Notes under the pieces: model-generated
Database searches by the model: none
What the model was told of the DNA's origin: nothing
Seen by the model: only the letters and a program-made list of their open reading frames with translations
Shown here: one piece after another, positions 15,665 to 24,514 of the stretch
Numbering within the stretch: the first letter of the stretch is position 1
How the letters are laid out: each line of letters begins with the position of its first letter
Origin: an uncultured Synergistales bacterium
GTDB lineage: Bacteria > Synergistota > Synergistia > Synergistales > Aminobacteriaceae
Assembly (NCBI GenBank): GCA_905233525.1
Contig: CAJOEW010000022.1
Coordinates: 1,729 to 43,476 of the forward strand
Direction of reading: 5' to 3'
DNA: 41,748 nt
Made by a program: the position numbers and the translations under genes

Positions 15665-16270
15665 ATGGATCCTATCGGCGAACTTGTTAACGTATTCAAA
15701 AAATTTCCGGGTATAGGCACAAAGAGCGCACGCAGAATAGCTTTTTACTTGCTCAAAAAAGATAAACAAGAGCTTGTAAATCTCGGACGTATGATCGCGA
15801 CGCTCAAGAATGATTTATATAAATGCAAGTATTGCGGAAATATTTCTAATTCTGATCCTTGTCCGATATGTAAAGATCCGTTGAGAGATAAAAAAATTTT
15901 ATGCGTCGTTGAAGATATTGAGAGCCTTTCAGCTTTTGAACAGGCAGGAATTTATAACGGCTTGTATCATGTTTTAGGAGAACATATTTCACCATTTGAC
16001 GGCCATGATATTAGCGATGAGTGCCTGGATTTTTTGATCGAGCACATAAAAAAATTAGGTGAAGCTGAAATAATTATAGCTACAAATCCCGTAATGGAAG
16101 GCGAATTAACTTTTTATGCCATCGTCAACGCAATAAAAGACTCCGGCGTTAAGTTCAAAAAAATTTCGCGTATAGCTTCAGGAATTCCGATCGGAGGCTC
16201 AATAGAATTTGCAGACAAGATCACTTTACACACAGCTTTAGACGGACGGACACAAATTAAACTGGATTAG
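15665..16270 (+). CDS. recR: Recombination protein RecR
   Basis: 201 aa. N-terminal helix-hairpin-helix (KKFPGIGTKSARRIAFYLL), a Cys4 zinc finger (CKYCGN and CPICKD), the TOPRIM domain beginning with LCVVEDIESLSAFEQAG, and the C-terminal Walker-B-like region. It works with RecO and RecF to load RecA at gaps. It is coupled to ybaB upstream and ispDF downstream (3 bp). Confidence 0.97.
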   Translation: MDPIGELVNVFKKFPGIGTKSARRIAFYLLKKDKQELVNLGRMIATLKNDLYKCKYCGNISNSDPCPICKDPLRDKKILCVVEDIESLSAFEQAGIYNGLYHVLGEHISPFDGHDISDECLDFLIEHIKKLGEAEIIIATNPVMEGELTFYAIVNAIKDSGVKFKKISRIASGIPIGGSIEFADKITLHTALDGRTQIKLD

Positions 16271-16273
16271 GAC

Positions 16274-17383
16274 ATGAAAAATTTTTCATTTATTATCGTA
16301 GCAGGCGGTTCAGGTTCAAGAATGGGCGGTGTGCAAAAACAATTTTTAAAATTGGGCGCTCGTCAGGTTTGGGAATGGAGTGCACGCGCCGCCGAAAAAT
16401 TGGAAGCCGTTAAAGAAATAATACTAGTGATTCCGGAAGGCCAATCAGTAAAATTTAATTCAATTAAGAAATTTATAACAGTTACAGGCGGAACGACTCG
16501 TCCTCAATCAGTTTTGAACGGTCTTAAAAATTCGTCGTGCGATTTCGTTATGATTCATGACGCTGCGAGGCCGTTTATATCTGAAAATTTATTACATGGC
16601 CTCATGAATAACACGTATGAACACGCAGGAGCAATACCTGTTCTGCCAGTGAGTGACGCTCTCAAAAAAATTGACTCTGACGGAATAAATATTATTAACC
16701 GTGAAGGAATATATATCACACAAACGCCTCAATGTTTTTATAAAAGCGAGCTTGAAAAAATTTTGACTCAATACAATAACGTAAAAGACGAGGCCGAAGC
16801 ATGGTTAAACGCCGGTAAAAAATTAAATTACATCGACGGCGAACGGTTAAATTTTAAAATTACATGGCCGGAGGATATGAACATGGCTAGAGCTTTAATC
16901 GCAGGTGAAAAAATTATCACGCGTTCCGGAATTGGTTACGACGTTCATAAATTAACGCCAGGCCGTAAATTGATTTTAGGCGGTGTTGAAATAAAAGATT
17001 CGCCGGTCGGATTATTAGGACACAGCGACGCGGATATATTAACTCACGCTGTAATGGATGCAGTTTTAGGAGCTGCCGGTCTTCCTGACATAGGTAATTT
17101 ATTTCCAGCCAGCGATGAAAAATATAAAGGCGCTTCGAGTTTGAAATTATTTCAGGAAGTTTTGAGGCTTGTTAATGATAACGGCTGGTCAGTTGATTAT
17201 GTTGATGCCGTGATCGAAGCCCAAATCCCTAGATTAAATAAATATATGACTGAAATAAAAGACAGTTTGAAAAATTTTGCGGAGGTCAACTTGAAATTTA
17301 AATCAGCAGAAGAAATTGATGATGCCGGCTTAGGTTTAGCTATGAAGGCTTGGGCAGTAGCGCAGGTGAGCAGAAATGATTAA
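16274..17383 (+). CDS. ispDF: Bifunctional IspD-IspF (MEP isoprenoid pathway)
   Basis: Residues 1 to about 210 are 2-C-methyl-D-erythritol 4-phosphate cytidylyltransferase: IIVAGGSGSRMGGVQKQF nucleotide loop, MIHDAARPFIS and TQTPQCF. Residues from about 215 are 2-C-methyl-D-erythritol 2,4-cyclodiphosphate synthase: GIGYDVHKL metal ligands, LLGHSDADILTHAVMDA and the E-rich C-terminus. The two enzymes act two steps apart, separated by IspE, which is not in the window. At 369 aa it is a normal fusion length. It overlaps gltX by 8 bp. Confidence 0.96.
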   Translation: MKNFSFIIVAGGSGSRMGGVQKQFLKLGARQVWEWSARAAEKLEAVKEIILVIPEGQSVKFNSIKKFITVTGGTTRPQSVLNGLKNSSCDFVMIHDAARPFISENLLHGLMNNTYEHAGAIPVLPVSDALKKIDSDGINIINREGIYITQTPQCFYKSELEKILTQYNNVKDEAEAWLNAGKKLNYIDGERLNFKITWPEDMNMARALIAGEKIITRSGIGYDVHKLTPGRKLILGGVEIKDSPVGLLGHSDADILTHAVMDAVLGAAGLPDIGNLFPASDEKYKGASSLKLFQEVLRLVNDNGWSVDYVDAVIEAQIPRLNKYMTEIKDSLKNFAEVNLKFKSAEEIDDAGLGLAMKAWAVAQVSRND

Positions 17384-18740
17384 AACGCGTTTTGCACCAT
17401 CACCTACCGGCGGTTTACATATTGGAGGAGCAAGAACGGCATTATTTAATTATTTATTCGCGCGTTCAAATCCTGACGGAAAATTTATTTTAAGAATTGA
17501 TGACACCGATCAAGAGCGCTCAAAAAAAGAATACGAGATAAATTTAATACGTGATATAAAATGGCTTGGAATAACTTGGGACGGCGAGCCATTTAATCAG
17601 AGCGCAAGACTTGAAATTTATAACAAGTATATCGAAGAATTAAAATCGCGCGGTTTAATTTATCCATGTTTCTGCAGCGATGAAAGATTACATGAAATGC
17701 GGGAAGAGCAATTAAAAAATAATCAGCCTCCAAAATATGACGGACATTGCAGAAATTTAACTCAAGACGAAATAAACCAGCGCATTCAATCCGGTGAAAG
17801 GCCATGTTACAGATTAAAGCTTCCTGAAAATTATTCAGCCGAATTTGATGACGTTGTTCGAGGTGTTCAAAATTTCCCTGCCGGCACGATCGGAGATTTT
17901 GTTATTCAACGCAGCGACGGAATGCCTACGTATATATTTGCTTCAGCTGTTGACGATTATTTAACTGAGATCACTCACATAATACGAGGCGATGAACATA
18001 TACCTAATACGGCGCGTCAAGTTGCGATTTTAGATTTATTATCATGGCGGCGGCCTGTATTTGCTCATATTCCGATGGTGTTGTCAAATGATAAGCGCAA
18101 GCTAAGTAAACGCACCGGCTCAAAAACTATTGAAGAATATCGCAGCGACGGATATTTACCTGAGTCATTATTAGCGTATTTATCAACATTGAGCTGGACG
18201 GCTGAAAATGATACGGATTTATTAAATCTTGATGACATGGCGAAAAATTTTAAGCTCGAAAAAATTGTAAAGTCTTCGCCGATTCATGATGAAACGCATT
18301 TATTATACTGGCAGAAAAAAGCAATGAGCTTAAAAAATCCTGATTATATTGCTGATCAAATAATAGCTCTTGATTCAAAATTTGCTGATCAGAAAAATAA
18401 TTTAGCGATGTTAATTCCTGAACTTGTTAATGATTCGCCGTTTATAAAATCTCTTGGTGAGTCATTAAAATTTTTAATCGAAGCTCCATTAAAAAATAAT
18501 ATTAAAAATTCATGGGATAAAGCTCTCGCAGAAGGGATATTAAATTTATCTGAATGGGACGCTGAACACATTGAGAATTATTTACGCGCTTTTATGAAGT
18601 CGAATAAATTAAAAGGCCGTGAATTTTTTCATCCGATCAGAATTTCATTAACAGGCATTGAACATGGTGCGCCATTGCCGTTAATAATATATGCTTTAGG
18701 GCGTGAAACGAGTTATACAAGATTATTAAATGCGGAGTGA
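17376..18740 (+). CDS. gltX: Glutamyl-tRNA synthetase
   Basis: Class I synthetase, 454 aa, slightly short for bacterial GluRS. The HIGH-type motif is in APSPTGGLHIGGARTALFNY at the N-terminus, the KMSKS loop is KLSKRTGS, and the C-terminal helical anticodon-binding cage follows. Only one copy is in the window, so whether it is discriminating or also charges tRNA-Gln cannot be told. It starts inside the ispDF end, so it is translationally coupled. Confidence 0.96.
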   Translation: MIKTRFAPSPTGGLHIGGARTALFNYLFARSNPDGKFILRIDDTDQERSKKEYEINLIRDIKWLGITWDGEPFNQSARLEIYNKYIEELKSRGLIYPCFCSDERLHEMREEQLKNNQPPKYDGHCRNLTQDEINQRIQSGERPCYRLKLPENYSAEFDDVVRGVQNFPAGTIGDFVIQRSDGMPTYIFASAVDDYLTEITHIIRGDEHIPNTARQVAILDLLSWRRPVFAHIPMVLSNDKRKLSKRTGSKTIEEYRSDGYLPESLLAYLSTLSWTAENDTDLLNLDDMAKNFKLEKIVKSSPIHDETHLLYWQKKAMSLKNPDYIADQIIALDSKFADQKNNLAMLIPELVNDSPFIKSLGESLKFLIEAPLKNNIKNSWDKALAEGILNLSEWDAEHIENYLRAFMKSNKLKGREFFHPIRISLTGIEHGAPLPLIIYALGRETSYTRLLNAE

Positions 18741-18746
18741 TTTTTA

Positions 18747-18989
18747 ATGAGCGATAACGAATTTGATAATGACATTGATAACGATTACGAAGACGGCGGG
18801 CGCGGAGCTGTTGTGTTTTCGCATAATAGGAACTGCGACAATAATTTATGGTTTGGCCGTCTAGCGCTTGATGAATTTGAGGGCTATGTCGATAACGATT
18901 TTATTATGGATCCCGGACTATTTCATTATTACGAGGAAGTAATAGAAAATTTCTGGCCTTCATTTGTAATTGACAGTTCTTATTCATGA
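18747..18989 (+). CDS. Small acidic hypothetical protein, 80 aa
   Basis: Family not recognised. The very acidic N-terminus (DNEFDNDIDNDYEDGG) is followed by an aromatic, Asp-rich remainder (NLWFGRLALDEFEGY, FHYYEEVIENFWPSF). There is no signal peptide or TM segment. GGAG of the gltX end serves as Shine-Dalgarno, 6 bp separate it from gltX, and 17 bp from tsaD. Position, spacing and composition support a real gene; function is unknown. Confidence 0.65.
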   Translation: MSDNEFDNDIDNDYEDGGRGAVVFSHNRNCDNNLWFGRLALDEFEGYVDNDFIMDPGLFHYYEEVIENFWPSFVIDSSYS

Positions 18990-19006
18990 GTTTGATAATT
19001 TAATAA

Positions 19007-19962
19007 ATGCTGACACTTGGAATTGAAACGAGCTGTGATGATTCCGGCGTGGCTTTGCTTCGTGATGGTAAAGAAGTTATCTGCGAATATTTATCGAGTC
19101 AAATAAAAGATCATTCGAAATTCGGCGGAGTCATTCCGGAATTTGCAGCGCGTAAACATTTAGAGAATTTATTGCCATTGATTGACGCGGCTGTAAAAAA
19201 TCTTGCTGACGGTCAAAAAATAGATTTAAATTGATGGTCGGAGTTCAAACAGCGATCGCATTGTCGCAAGTCTGGAAAATTCCTTTAATCGGAGTGAATC
19301 ATTTAGAAGGCCATTTATTTGCGCCTTTAATTGAAAATCAAGATTTAAAGCCTCCGTTCTTATCCGTAATAATTTCGGGCGGACATACAGAAATAATACT
19401 TGTAAAAAATTTCGGCGAGTATGAATTTTTAGGAGGCACCCGCGATGATGCAGCAGGAGAAGCTTATGACAAGGCGGCGAAAATTTTAGGACTTGAATAT
19501 CCAGGAGGACCCATTATCGATAAATTAGCGAGCGAGGGAAATTCTGAGGCGTTTAATTTTCCAGTTCCTTTAAAAAATACGCATGAGATTGAATTTAGCT
19601 TCAGCGGTTTAAAAACGGCTGTATTATGGCAGATAAAAAAACTTAACGCGAATAATTTACAGATACCAATTAAAGATATATGCGCGTCGTTTCAAAAAGC
19701 AGTTATTGAAGCTTTAATGAGTAAAATAAAATTGGCGGTGCGTCTGACAGGAGTTAAGAATGTTGCGATTTCCGGCGGTGTTGCTGCTAATAACGGATTA
19801 CGCGAAAAATTAAAAGCTCAAAAGAATTTTCAAGCATATATCCCTAAAATATCGCGCTGTACAGATAATGCAGTAATGATAGCCTTAGCTGGCTATAACG
19901 CATATTCACGAGGAGTCCGCACGGAAAATATTTCGCCAGATCCGTCGTTGCATGAGCTTTGA
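19007..19962 (+). pseudogene. tsaD: tsaD (t6A threonylcarbamoyltransferase) with internal deletion and frameshift
   Basis: TsaD installs the threonylcarbamoyl group of t6A37 on ANN-decoding tRNAs. Frame one (19007-19234) gives the N-terminus, MLTLGIETSCDDSGVALL through SKFGGVIPEFAARKHL to QKIDLN and a stop. The second frame (from 19231) resumes at MVGVQTAIAL with the metal-binding NHLEGH, ISGGHTE, DDAAGEAYDKAAK, FSFSGLK and SGGVAANNGLR. Between them about 12 residues are missing, those normally reading IAVTxGPGLxGxL, a loss of roughly 34 bp that also shifts the frame. The rest is well preserved, so the lesion is recent or is an assembly error. Two separate proteins forming a split enzyme is unlikely because the lost loop is conserved. 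Confidence 0.85.
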
Positions 19963-19988
19963 TATTTTCATTAGGAGGATTTTATTTT

Positions 19989-21208
19989 ATGATACATAGT
20001 AATGAGGTTGACAAAATCAATAATTTGCGCTCACAATTGATCAGAGATCAGAGATCAGAGATCAGAGATCAGAGATCAGAGATCAGAGCCTTCATCATGC
20101 TTTAAATTTTGTTGAAAGATGGGATAATGAACGCGCTTACACCTGGTCAGGAACTCCGCACGGTTTATTTACAGAGCTGTCGAATTTTACAAGAGTCAAT
20201 GACGTACCGTTATCAAGAAATTTTTTTGTGAGGTCTGCTTTTTTTCTGCAGCGTGTATACGATAAGCTTACACACTCGTTTAATTTTGGGCTTCTCGACG
20301 CTAAATTAAGTGAGCTGCAATTAAAACGCTCTGAAAAAATTGATCCTGAAGGCCCTTGCTTGATGTTCTCAGCTTATGAGACAAAATATCTTGCAAACAC
20401 TTACATGTACCAGGATATGACAGTGGATTATGTGTATAGAATGTGGAAATCAAAATCAGATTTGAGCAAATTCACGCCGTTGCCTCTTAAAACAAAAGAG
20501 CGTGTAGTTTTAAAGCGCCTCGAAAAAAATAAACGTGTTAATGAAAATTGCCGCGGCTTGTTCACAATGTCAAAATGGCTTGCGAATGACATGATCGAAA
20601 ATATGGGCTTACCTCCTGAAAAAATTCACTATGTCGGCGGAGGCTGTAATATTGATACTAATCTGATCGACACGTCAAAAAAGAATGGACGCAGATTTTT
20701 ATTTGTCGGCAAAGATTTTGAACGTAAAGGCGGAATAACTGTCATAGAGGCTTTTAAAATCTTGCGTGAGAAATATAACGACATAGAATTATATATAGTC
20801 GGCTCAAAAGATATTCCGGACAATTTAAAAAATATCAGCGGCGTTTATAATCCTGGTTTATTGCCGTATAAAGAAGTTGCGGAATTATTTAACTTGTGTG
20901 ATTTTTTTGTGCTGCCTTCACAATTTGAGGCTTACGGCATTGTTTTTGCGGAAGCTTTAATATTTGGTCTGCCTTGCATTGGAAAAAATATTTATGCCAT
21001 GCCGGAATTTATCGAAAATGATTTTAACGGCTATTTAATTAACGATAACGATCCTGAAGAATTATGCTCACGAATGGAACAATTACTACAAGAGCGAGGG
21101 CGGTTAGTTTCAAATGTTCAAAACATGCGCGATGCTTATATAAAAAAATATTCATGGCGCAGTGTTGTTTTAAGAATGCTTGATGTTTTTAGGCGCGACG
21201 GATTTTAA
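19989..21208 (+). CDS. Phase-variable GT4-family glycosyltransferase (OFF in this sequence)
   Basis: ATG at 19989 has a strong Shine-Dalgarno (AGGAGG, 19973-19978, 10-nt spacer). From it, translation enters the GATCAGA repeat tract and stops at 20103 after 38 codons. The frame of the enzyme is open from 20024, reads through the tract and continues (SLHHALNFVERWDNER, TWSGTPHGLFTELSNF) into the glycosyltransferase. One more repeat, or two fewer, joins the start to it and gives 408 aa with eight copies. The C-terminal half is a GT4 GT-B domain: RRFLFVGKDFERKGG, SGVYNPGLLPYKEV, and the donor-site FVLPSQFEAYGIVFAEALIFGLPCI. The likely role is surface polysaccharide synthesis. A GTG at 20228 could restart internally but has no Shine-Dalgarno. 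Confidence 0.85.
20039..20087 (+). repeat. Heptanucleotide simple repeat (GATCAGA)x7
   Basis: Seven perfect, uninterrupted copies (49 bp) begin 50 bp after the start codon of the glycosyltransferase. Seven is 1 modulo 3, so each gain or loss changes the frame. In frame the tract encodes repeats of IRDQRSE. Each unit carries one GATC. Confidence 0.98.
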
Positions 21209-21220
21209 ATTAAACAAAAA

Positions 21221-21265
21221 ACTCCTGCTTGTTAATAATTTATTTCGGCAGGAGTAATTTTTTTT
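21221..21265. terminator. Bidirectional terminator, copy 1 of a repeated module
   Basis: ACTCCTGC (21221-21228) pairs with GCAGGAGT (21248-21255), an 8-bp stem with a 19-nt loop, flanked by T8 rightward (21258-21265) and an A-run leftward. It serves the glycosyltransferase on the plus strand and the 49-aa gene on the minus strand. Its sequence is nearly the same as the hairpin at 37719-37751 read on the other strand. Confidence 0.85.
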
Positions 21266-21310
21266 ATTTATATACGTCGCAGATCGGTATGTTGAAGTTT
21301 GTCTAACTGT

Positions 21311-21460
21311 TTACGCGCTAATTTTGTGTACGTCATCGCAATCATCAACGTATTCAGCAAGCAGCCTCAAAGCTAATTGATCAGGAGTCTCATCGCTTTT
21401 ACCTGCCCAATATTTTACCCGTTGTTCTAATTCCGGCGATAAATTGATTTGAACTTGCAT
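21311..21460 (-). CDS. Small ribbon-helix-helix-like protein, 49 aa
   Basis: The ATG at 21460 opens a 49-codon frame starting MQVQINLSPELEQRVKYWA, followed by a helix (DETPDQLALRLLAEYVDD) and an acidic tail. A short strand of alternating residues, then two helices, is the layout of CopG/Arc-type ribbon-helix-helix DNA-binding proteins and some antitoxins. It begins 5 bp after the dedA stop; GGAG inside the dedA end lies 14 nt upstream. No toxin gene is adjacent. The terminator at 21221 follows. Confidence 0.7.
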   Translation of the reverse strand: MQVQINLSPELEQRVKYWAGKSDETPDQLALRLLAEYVDDCDDVHKISA

Positions 21461-21465
21461 TTTAA

Positions 21466-22089
21466 TTATTTCATCTCCGTATTATTCTTTTTATGTTTCA
21501 CGATCAAATAATAAATTATTCCGATCACACAAGCTAATGCAACACAGCCAATGCTTATAACGTGTAAGTATTGCGATAATAAAGCTTGATGTTCACCTAA
21601 TAAATATCCGGCTATCGTTAAAACTATTACCCAGGCTCCGGCACCGATCGTCGTAAATAATAAAAATGTCTTCATAGGCATACGCGCAATTCCTGCCGGT
21701 AATGATATGTATTGTCGAATGACTGGCAATAATCTCCCTACAAGTGTACTGACATGGCCATGTTTTAAAAAAAATTGTTCGGCCTTGTTAATCGATTGTT
21801 CGGATATGAAAAAATATTTGCCGTACTTTAACAAAAACGGCCGGCCTAATTTTACAGCGAGCCAATAATTAAAAAGCGCGCCAAATAAACTTCCGGCAAT
21901 ACCTGATAATAAAGCTAATGTTAGTGACATTTCGCCCTTCCATGCAAGATAACCGGCCGGCGGCATTACAACTTCACTGGGAAAAGGAAAGAATGAGCTT
22001 TCTAAAAACATAAGCGCAATTATTCCTGTATATCCCATTTTTCCAATCGTGTTTACAAGCCATGTTACAAGCGCGCTTAAAATACTCAT
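21466..22089 (-). CDS. DedA family membrane protein
   Basis: 207 aa, about five membrane segments. The family signatures are [20 protein letters not shown] near the N-terminus and the re-entrant motif [20 protein letters not shown] in the middle. DedA proteins are thought to be proton-dependent lipid (undecaprenyl phosphate or phospholipid) transporters important for envelope homeostasis. The ATG is 5 bp after glpX with GAGGCG as Shine-Dalgarno, so it is cotranscribed with glpX. Confidence 0.94.
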   Translation of the reverse strand: MSILSALVTWLVNTIGKMGYTGIIALMFLESSFFPFPSEVVMPPAGYLAWKGEMSLTLALLSGIAGSLFGALFNYWLAVKLGRPFLLKYGKYFFISEQSINKAEQFFLKHGHVSTLVGRLLPVIRQYISLPAGIARMPMKTFLLFTTIGAGAWVIVLTIAGYLLGEHQALLSQYLHVISIGCVALACVIGIIYYLIVKHKKNNTEMK

Positions 22090-22094
22090 CTTAG

Positions 22095-23111
22095 TTAATT
22101 CGCCTCGTTGACTGTAGGATCGTATTCGATATTTTCGCCCATTTCAGCTAATTTTTTACGTGAATGAACTGCTGAAATATATCTGATTGTACCGGTTTTT
22201 CCGCGCATGCATAAAGAATTGGTCTCAATGTGTTCGCCGTGATAGTGAACGCCTTTTAATAAATCACCGTCAGAACCTCCGGCAGCTGCAAAAAATACGT
22301 TATCGCTCTTCACAAGATCATTAAGCGTTAAAACAGTTTCGCGCGTAATTCCTCTTGCGTTAGCTTTTTGTTCGTCCTGATCATTTCTGAAATATGGCGT
22401 GCATTGCATATTACCGTCAAGACATTTCACAGCGCACGCAGTTATTACAGCTTCTGGCGAGCCTCCGATACCTAATAATAAATCCGCTGTTTCATGGCCT
22501 GTCAAACATGTCATTAAAGCTCCATATACATCGCCGTCACCTATTAAACGAATGCGGGCACCCATAGCTCTGACTTTACGTAATATACTTTCATTTCTTG
22601 GACGGTCTAACATTACAACCGTAGTTTCATGAATAGCTTTACCTTTAGCTTTCGCGACGATCCTGACGTTAAATTCTACAGGCGCTTGAATATCAATATA
22701 ACTCGCAGCTTCAGGACCTGTTACGATTTTGTTCAAATAAAATAAATCCTGCGGACTGAACATTGAATTACGAGGCGCAGCAGCTATAACACTTAATGCT
22801 CCGTCTTGACCTTGAGCCATTAAACGAGTCCCATCAATCGGATCAACTGCTATATCAACTTCAGAGCCGGCTCCAGTTCCGACTTCTTCACCGTTAAATA
22901 ACATCGGCGCTTCATCTTTTTCACCTTCACCGATAACAATAACGCCTTTCATATCAACACCATGAAGAGCAAATCTCATAGCCTCAACTGCAGCGCGGTC
23001 AACTTCGTTTTTATTACCAAGACCAAACCAACGCCCTGAAGCCATAACAGCAGCTTCCGCCGCACGAACAAGTTCCATCGCTAAATTTTTATCTTCTGCA
23101 AATAATGCCAT
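22095..23111 (-). CDS. glpX: Fructose-1,6-bisphosphatase class II (GlpX)
   Basis: Gluconeogenic phosphatase of the lithium-sensitive superfamily. Metal and substrate motifs are visible: [39 protein letters not shown] and GIGGSPEAV. The frame extends to 23135, but those extra codons contain the Shine-Dalgarno itself (GGGAGG, 23130-23125). The ATG at 23111, 13 nt after it, matches the family start ([17 protein letters not shown]) and gives 338 aa, the usual length. Confidence 0.95.
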   Translation of the reverse strand: MALFAEDKNLAMELVRAAEAAVMASGRWFGLGNKNEVDRAAVEAMRFALHGVDMKGVIVIGEGEKDEAPMLFNGEEVGTGAGSEVDIAVDPIDGTRLMAQGQDGALSVIAAAPRNSMFSPQDLFYLNKIVTGPEAASYIDIQAPVEFNVRIVAKAKGKAIHETTVVMLDRPRNESILRKVRAMGARIRLIGDGDVYGALMTCLTGHETADLLLGIGGSPEAVITACAVKCLDGNMQCTPYFRNDQDEQKANARGITRETVLTLNDLVKSDNVFFAAAGGSDGDLLKGVHYHGEHIETNSLCMRGKTGTIRYISAVHSRKKLAEMGENIEYDPTVNEAN

Positions 23112-23230
23112 TTTAAAAAAATAACCTCCCATCAAATTTTATAAATACTTGTGAGAGATTATATAGCAAAGAGTCTTTATAGACTTTACAGAATCATTAA
23201 TAAATCGTTTAGAAATTATACACACACGGT

Positions 23231-23238
23231 ATTATAAT
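23231..23238 (+). promoter_or_regulatory. Probable -10 of rplY-pth
   Basis: A perfect palindromic ATTATAAT contains TATAAT at 23233-23238. The leader of about 45 nt would contain a small hairpin (GCAGT...ACTGC, about 23247-23264) just before the rplY Shine-Dalgarno. The -35 is weak. Confidence 0.5.
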
Positions 23239-23289
23239 TACGCGCGGCAGTTTTTGAGACTGCAATATTTATACAGCGGAGGTTAAATC

Positions 23290-23952
23290 ATGTCAGAACT
23301 GGTAACAGTCGAAATGGAAGCCAGAGAAAAAACCGGTAAAGGTGAAAATGGCCGCTTACGTCGTTCGGGTTATGTGCCATGCATTTTATACGGACCTGAG
23401 ATCAAAGAAAATATCAAGGGCAAATTAAAACTTAAAGACGTTCAAAAAATTTTGGCCGGTCGTTGGGAATCAACTCGTTTAAATGTTAAACTGCCTGACG
23501 GAAATGAAGAGATGTGCATTATTCGTGAAGCACAGCGCCATCCTTTGAATGATATGCCGTTACATATTGATTTCCTGCATTTGGTCAGAGGACGCAAAAT
23601 TAACGTTAATATTCCTGTCGAAGTTATTGGCCGCGATGATTCTCAGGGTGTTAAAGACGGCGGAGTCCTTGAAGTCGTTCGTGAGCTTGAAGTATCAACA
23701 TTACCGATGAATATTCCAGATGTAATTAAAGTCGATGTTTCAAATTTAGCGATCGGCGATTCGATTCATGCTAAAGATTTGAATTTACCTGAAGGCGTTG
23801 AATTACTCGTTGAGCCTGATGAAGTCGTTGCTATCGTCGTAACATCAAGAGGCGTTGAAGATGCTGCACCTGAAGAAGAAGCACCAGCTGCCGCAGATGT
23901 TGAAGTTGTTGCAAAAGGTAAAGCAGCTAAAGAAGACGAAGCAGCAGAATAA
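23290..23952 (+). CDS. rplY: 50S ribosomal protein L25/general stress protein Ctc
   Basis: 220 aa, the long Ctc/TL5 form. The N-terminal L25 5S-rRNA-binding domain (VEMEAREKTGKGENGRLRRSGYVPCILYG) is followed by the TL5 beta domain (NVNIPVEVIGRD...LEVSTLPMNIPD) and an acidic Ala/Glu-rich tail (from about residue 190). GGAGG lies 7 nt before the ATG. pth follows 15 bp downstream, a conserved pairing. Confidence 0.96.
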   Translation: MSELVTVEMEAREKTGKGENGRLRRSGYVPCILYGPEIKENIKGKLKLKDVQKILAGRWESTRLNVKLPDGNEEMCIIREAQRHPLNDMPLHIDFLHLVRGRKINVNIPVEVIGRDDSQGVKDGGVLEVVRELEVSTLPMNIPDVIKVDVSNLAIGDSIHAKDLNLPEGVELLVEPDEVVAIVVTSRGVEDAAPEEEAPAAADVEVVAKGKAAKEDEAAE

Positions 23953-23967
23953 TTTTTTATTATCACT

Positions 23968-24510
23968 ATGAAAATTATCGCCGGTCTTGGAAATCCGGGA
24001 ATTAAATACGCTTTCACCAGACATAATACCGGCTGGCTATGTATTGAACATTTTGCCAATAATAACAATTTCGGCGAGCCATCTAAAAAATTTGACGGCG
24101 AATTATGGAGGCACGGAGATTTAATACTTCTTCGGCCTCTTACTTTTATGAATGCCAGCGGAATTTGTTTAAGGCAGGTTGTAAATTTTTATAAAACCGA
24201 TCTTGAAAACGTGTTAATAATTTATGATGACATGGCCTTAAATTTCGGTAAGCTCAGGTTACGCGCTCAAGGCAGTGCGGGAGGCCATAACGGTTTAAAA
24301 TCAATAATAGCTGAACTCGGAAGTATGAATATCCCGCGCTTAAGAGTCGGTATAGATAAAAAACAAGGCAGCATGATCGATTACGTATTAAGCGATTTCA
24401 ATGACGATGAACGAAAATTATTACCTGATATTCTTGATAACGTCGAATCTGCTGTAAAAATATGGCTCAATAATGACATACAGCGGGCAATGACGTTAAT
24501 AAATGCTTAA
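23968..24510 (+). CDS. pth: Peptidyl-tRNA hydrolase
   Basis: 180 aa. It recycles peptidyl-tRNA released from stalled ribosomes. Catalytic and substrate residues are all in place: GLGNPGIKYAFTRHNTGW (Asn and the catalytic His), RPLTFMNASG, the Asp of IIYDDMAL, and GSAGGHNGLKSI. Cotranscribed with rplY. Confidence 0.97.
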   Translation: MKIIAGLGNPGIKYAFTRHNTGWLCIEHFANNNNFGEPSKKFDGELWRHGDLILLRPLTFMNASGICLRQVVNFYKTDLENVLIIYDDMALNFGKLRLRAQGSAGGHNGLKSIIAELGSMNIPRLRVGIDKKQGSMIDYVLSDFNDDERKLLPDILDNVESAVKIWLNNDIQRAMTLINA

Positions 24511-24514
24511 ATTT

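Noticed and set aside
20039-20087. CRISPR-like or regulatory iteron array
   Set aside because: Units are 7 bp without spacers and lie inside a coding frame; simple-sequence repeat fits better.
20228-21208. Glycosyltransferase starting at GTG 20228 as the real gene
   Set aside because: No Shine-Dalgarno, and protein-like sequence continues about 65 codons upstream to the repeat tract, so the true start is at 19989.
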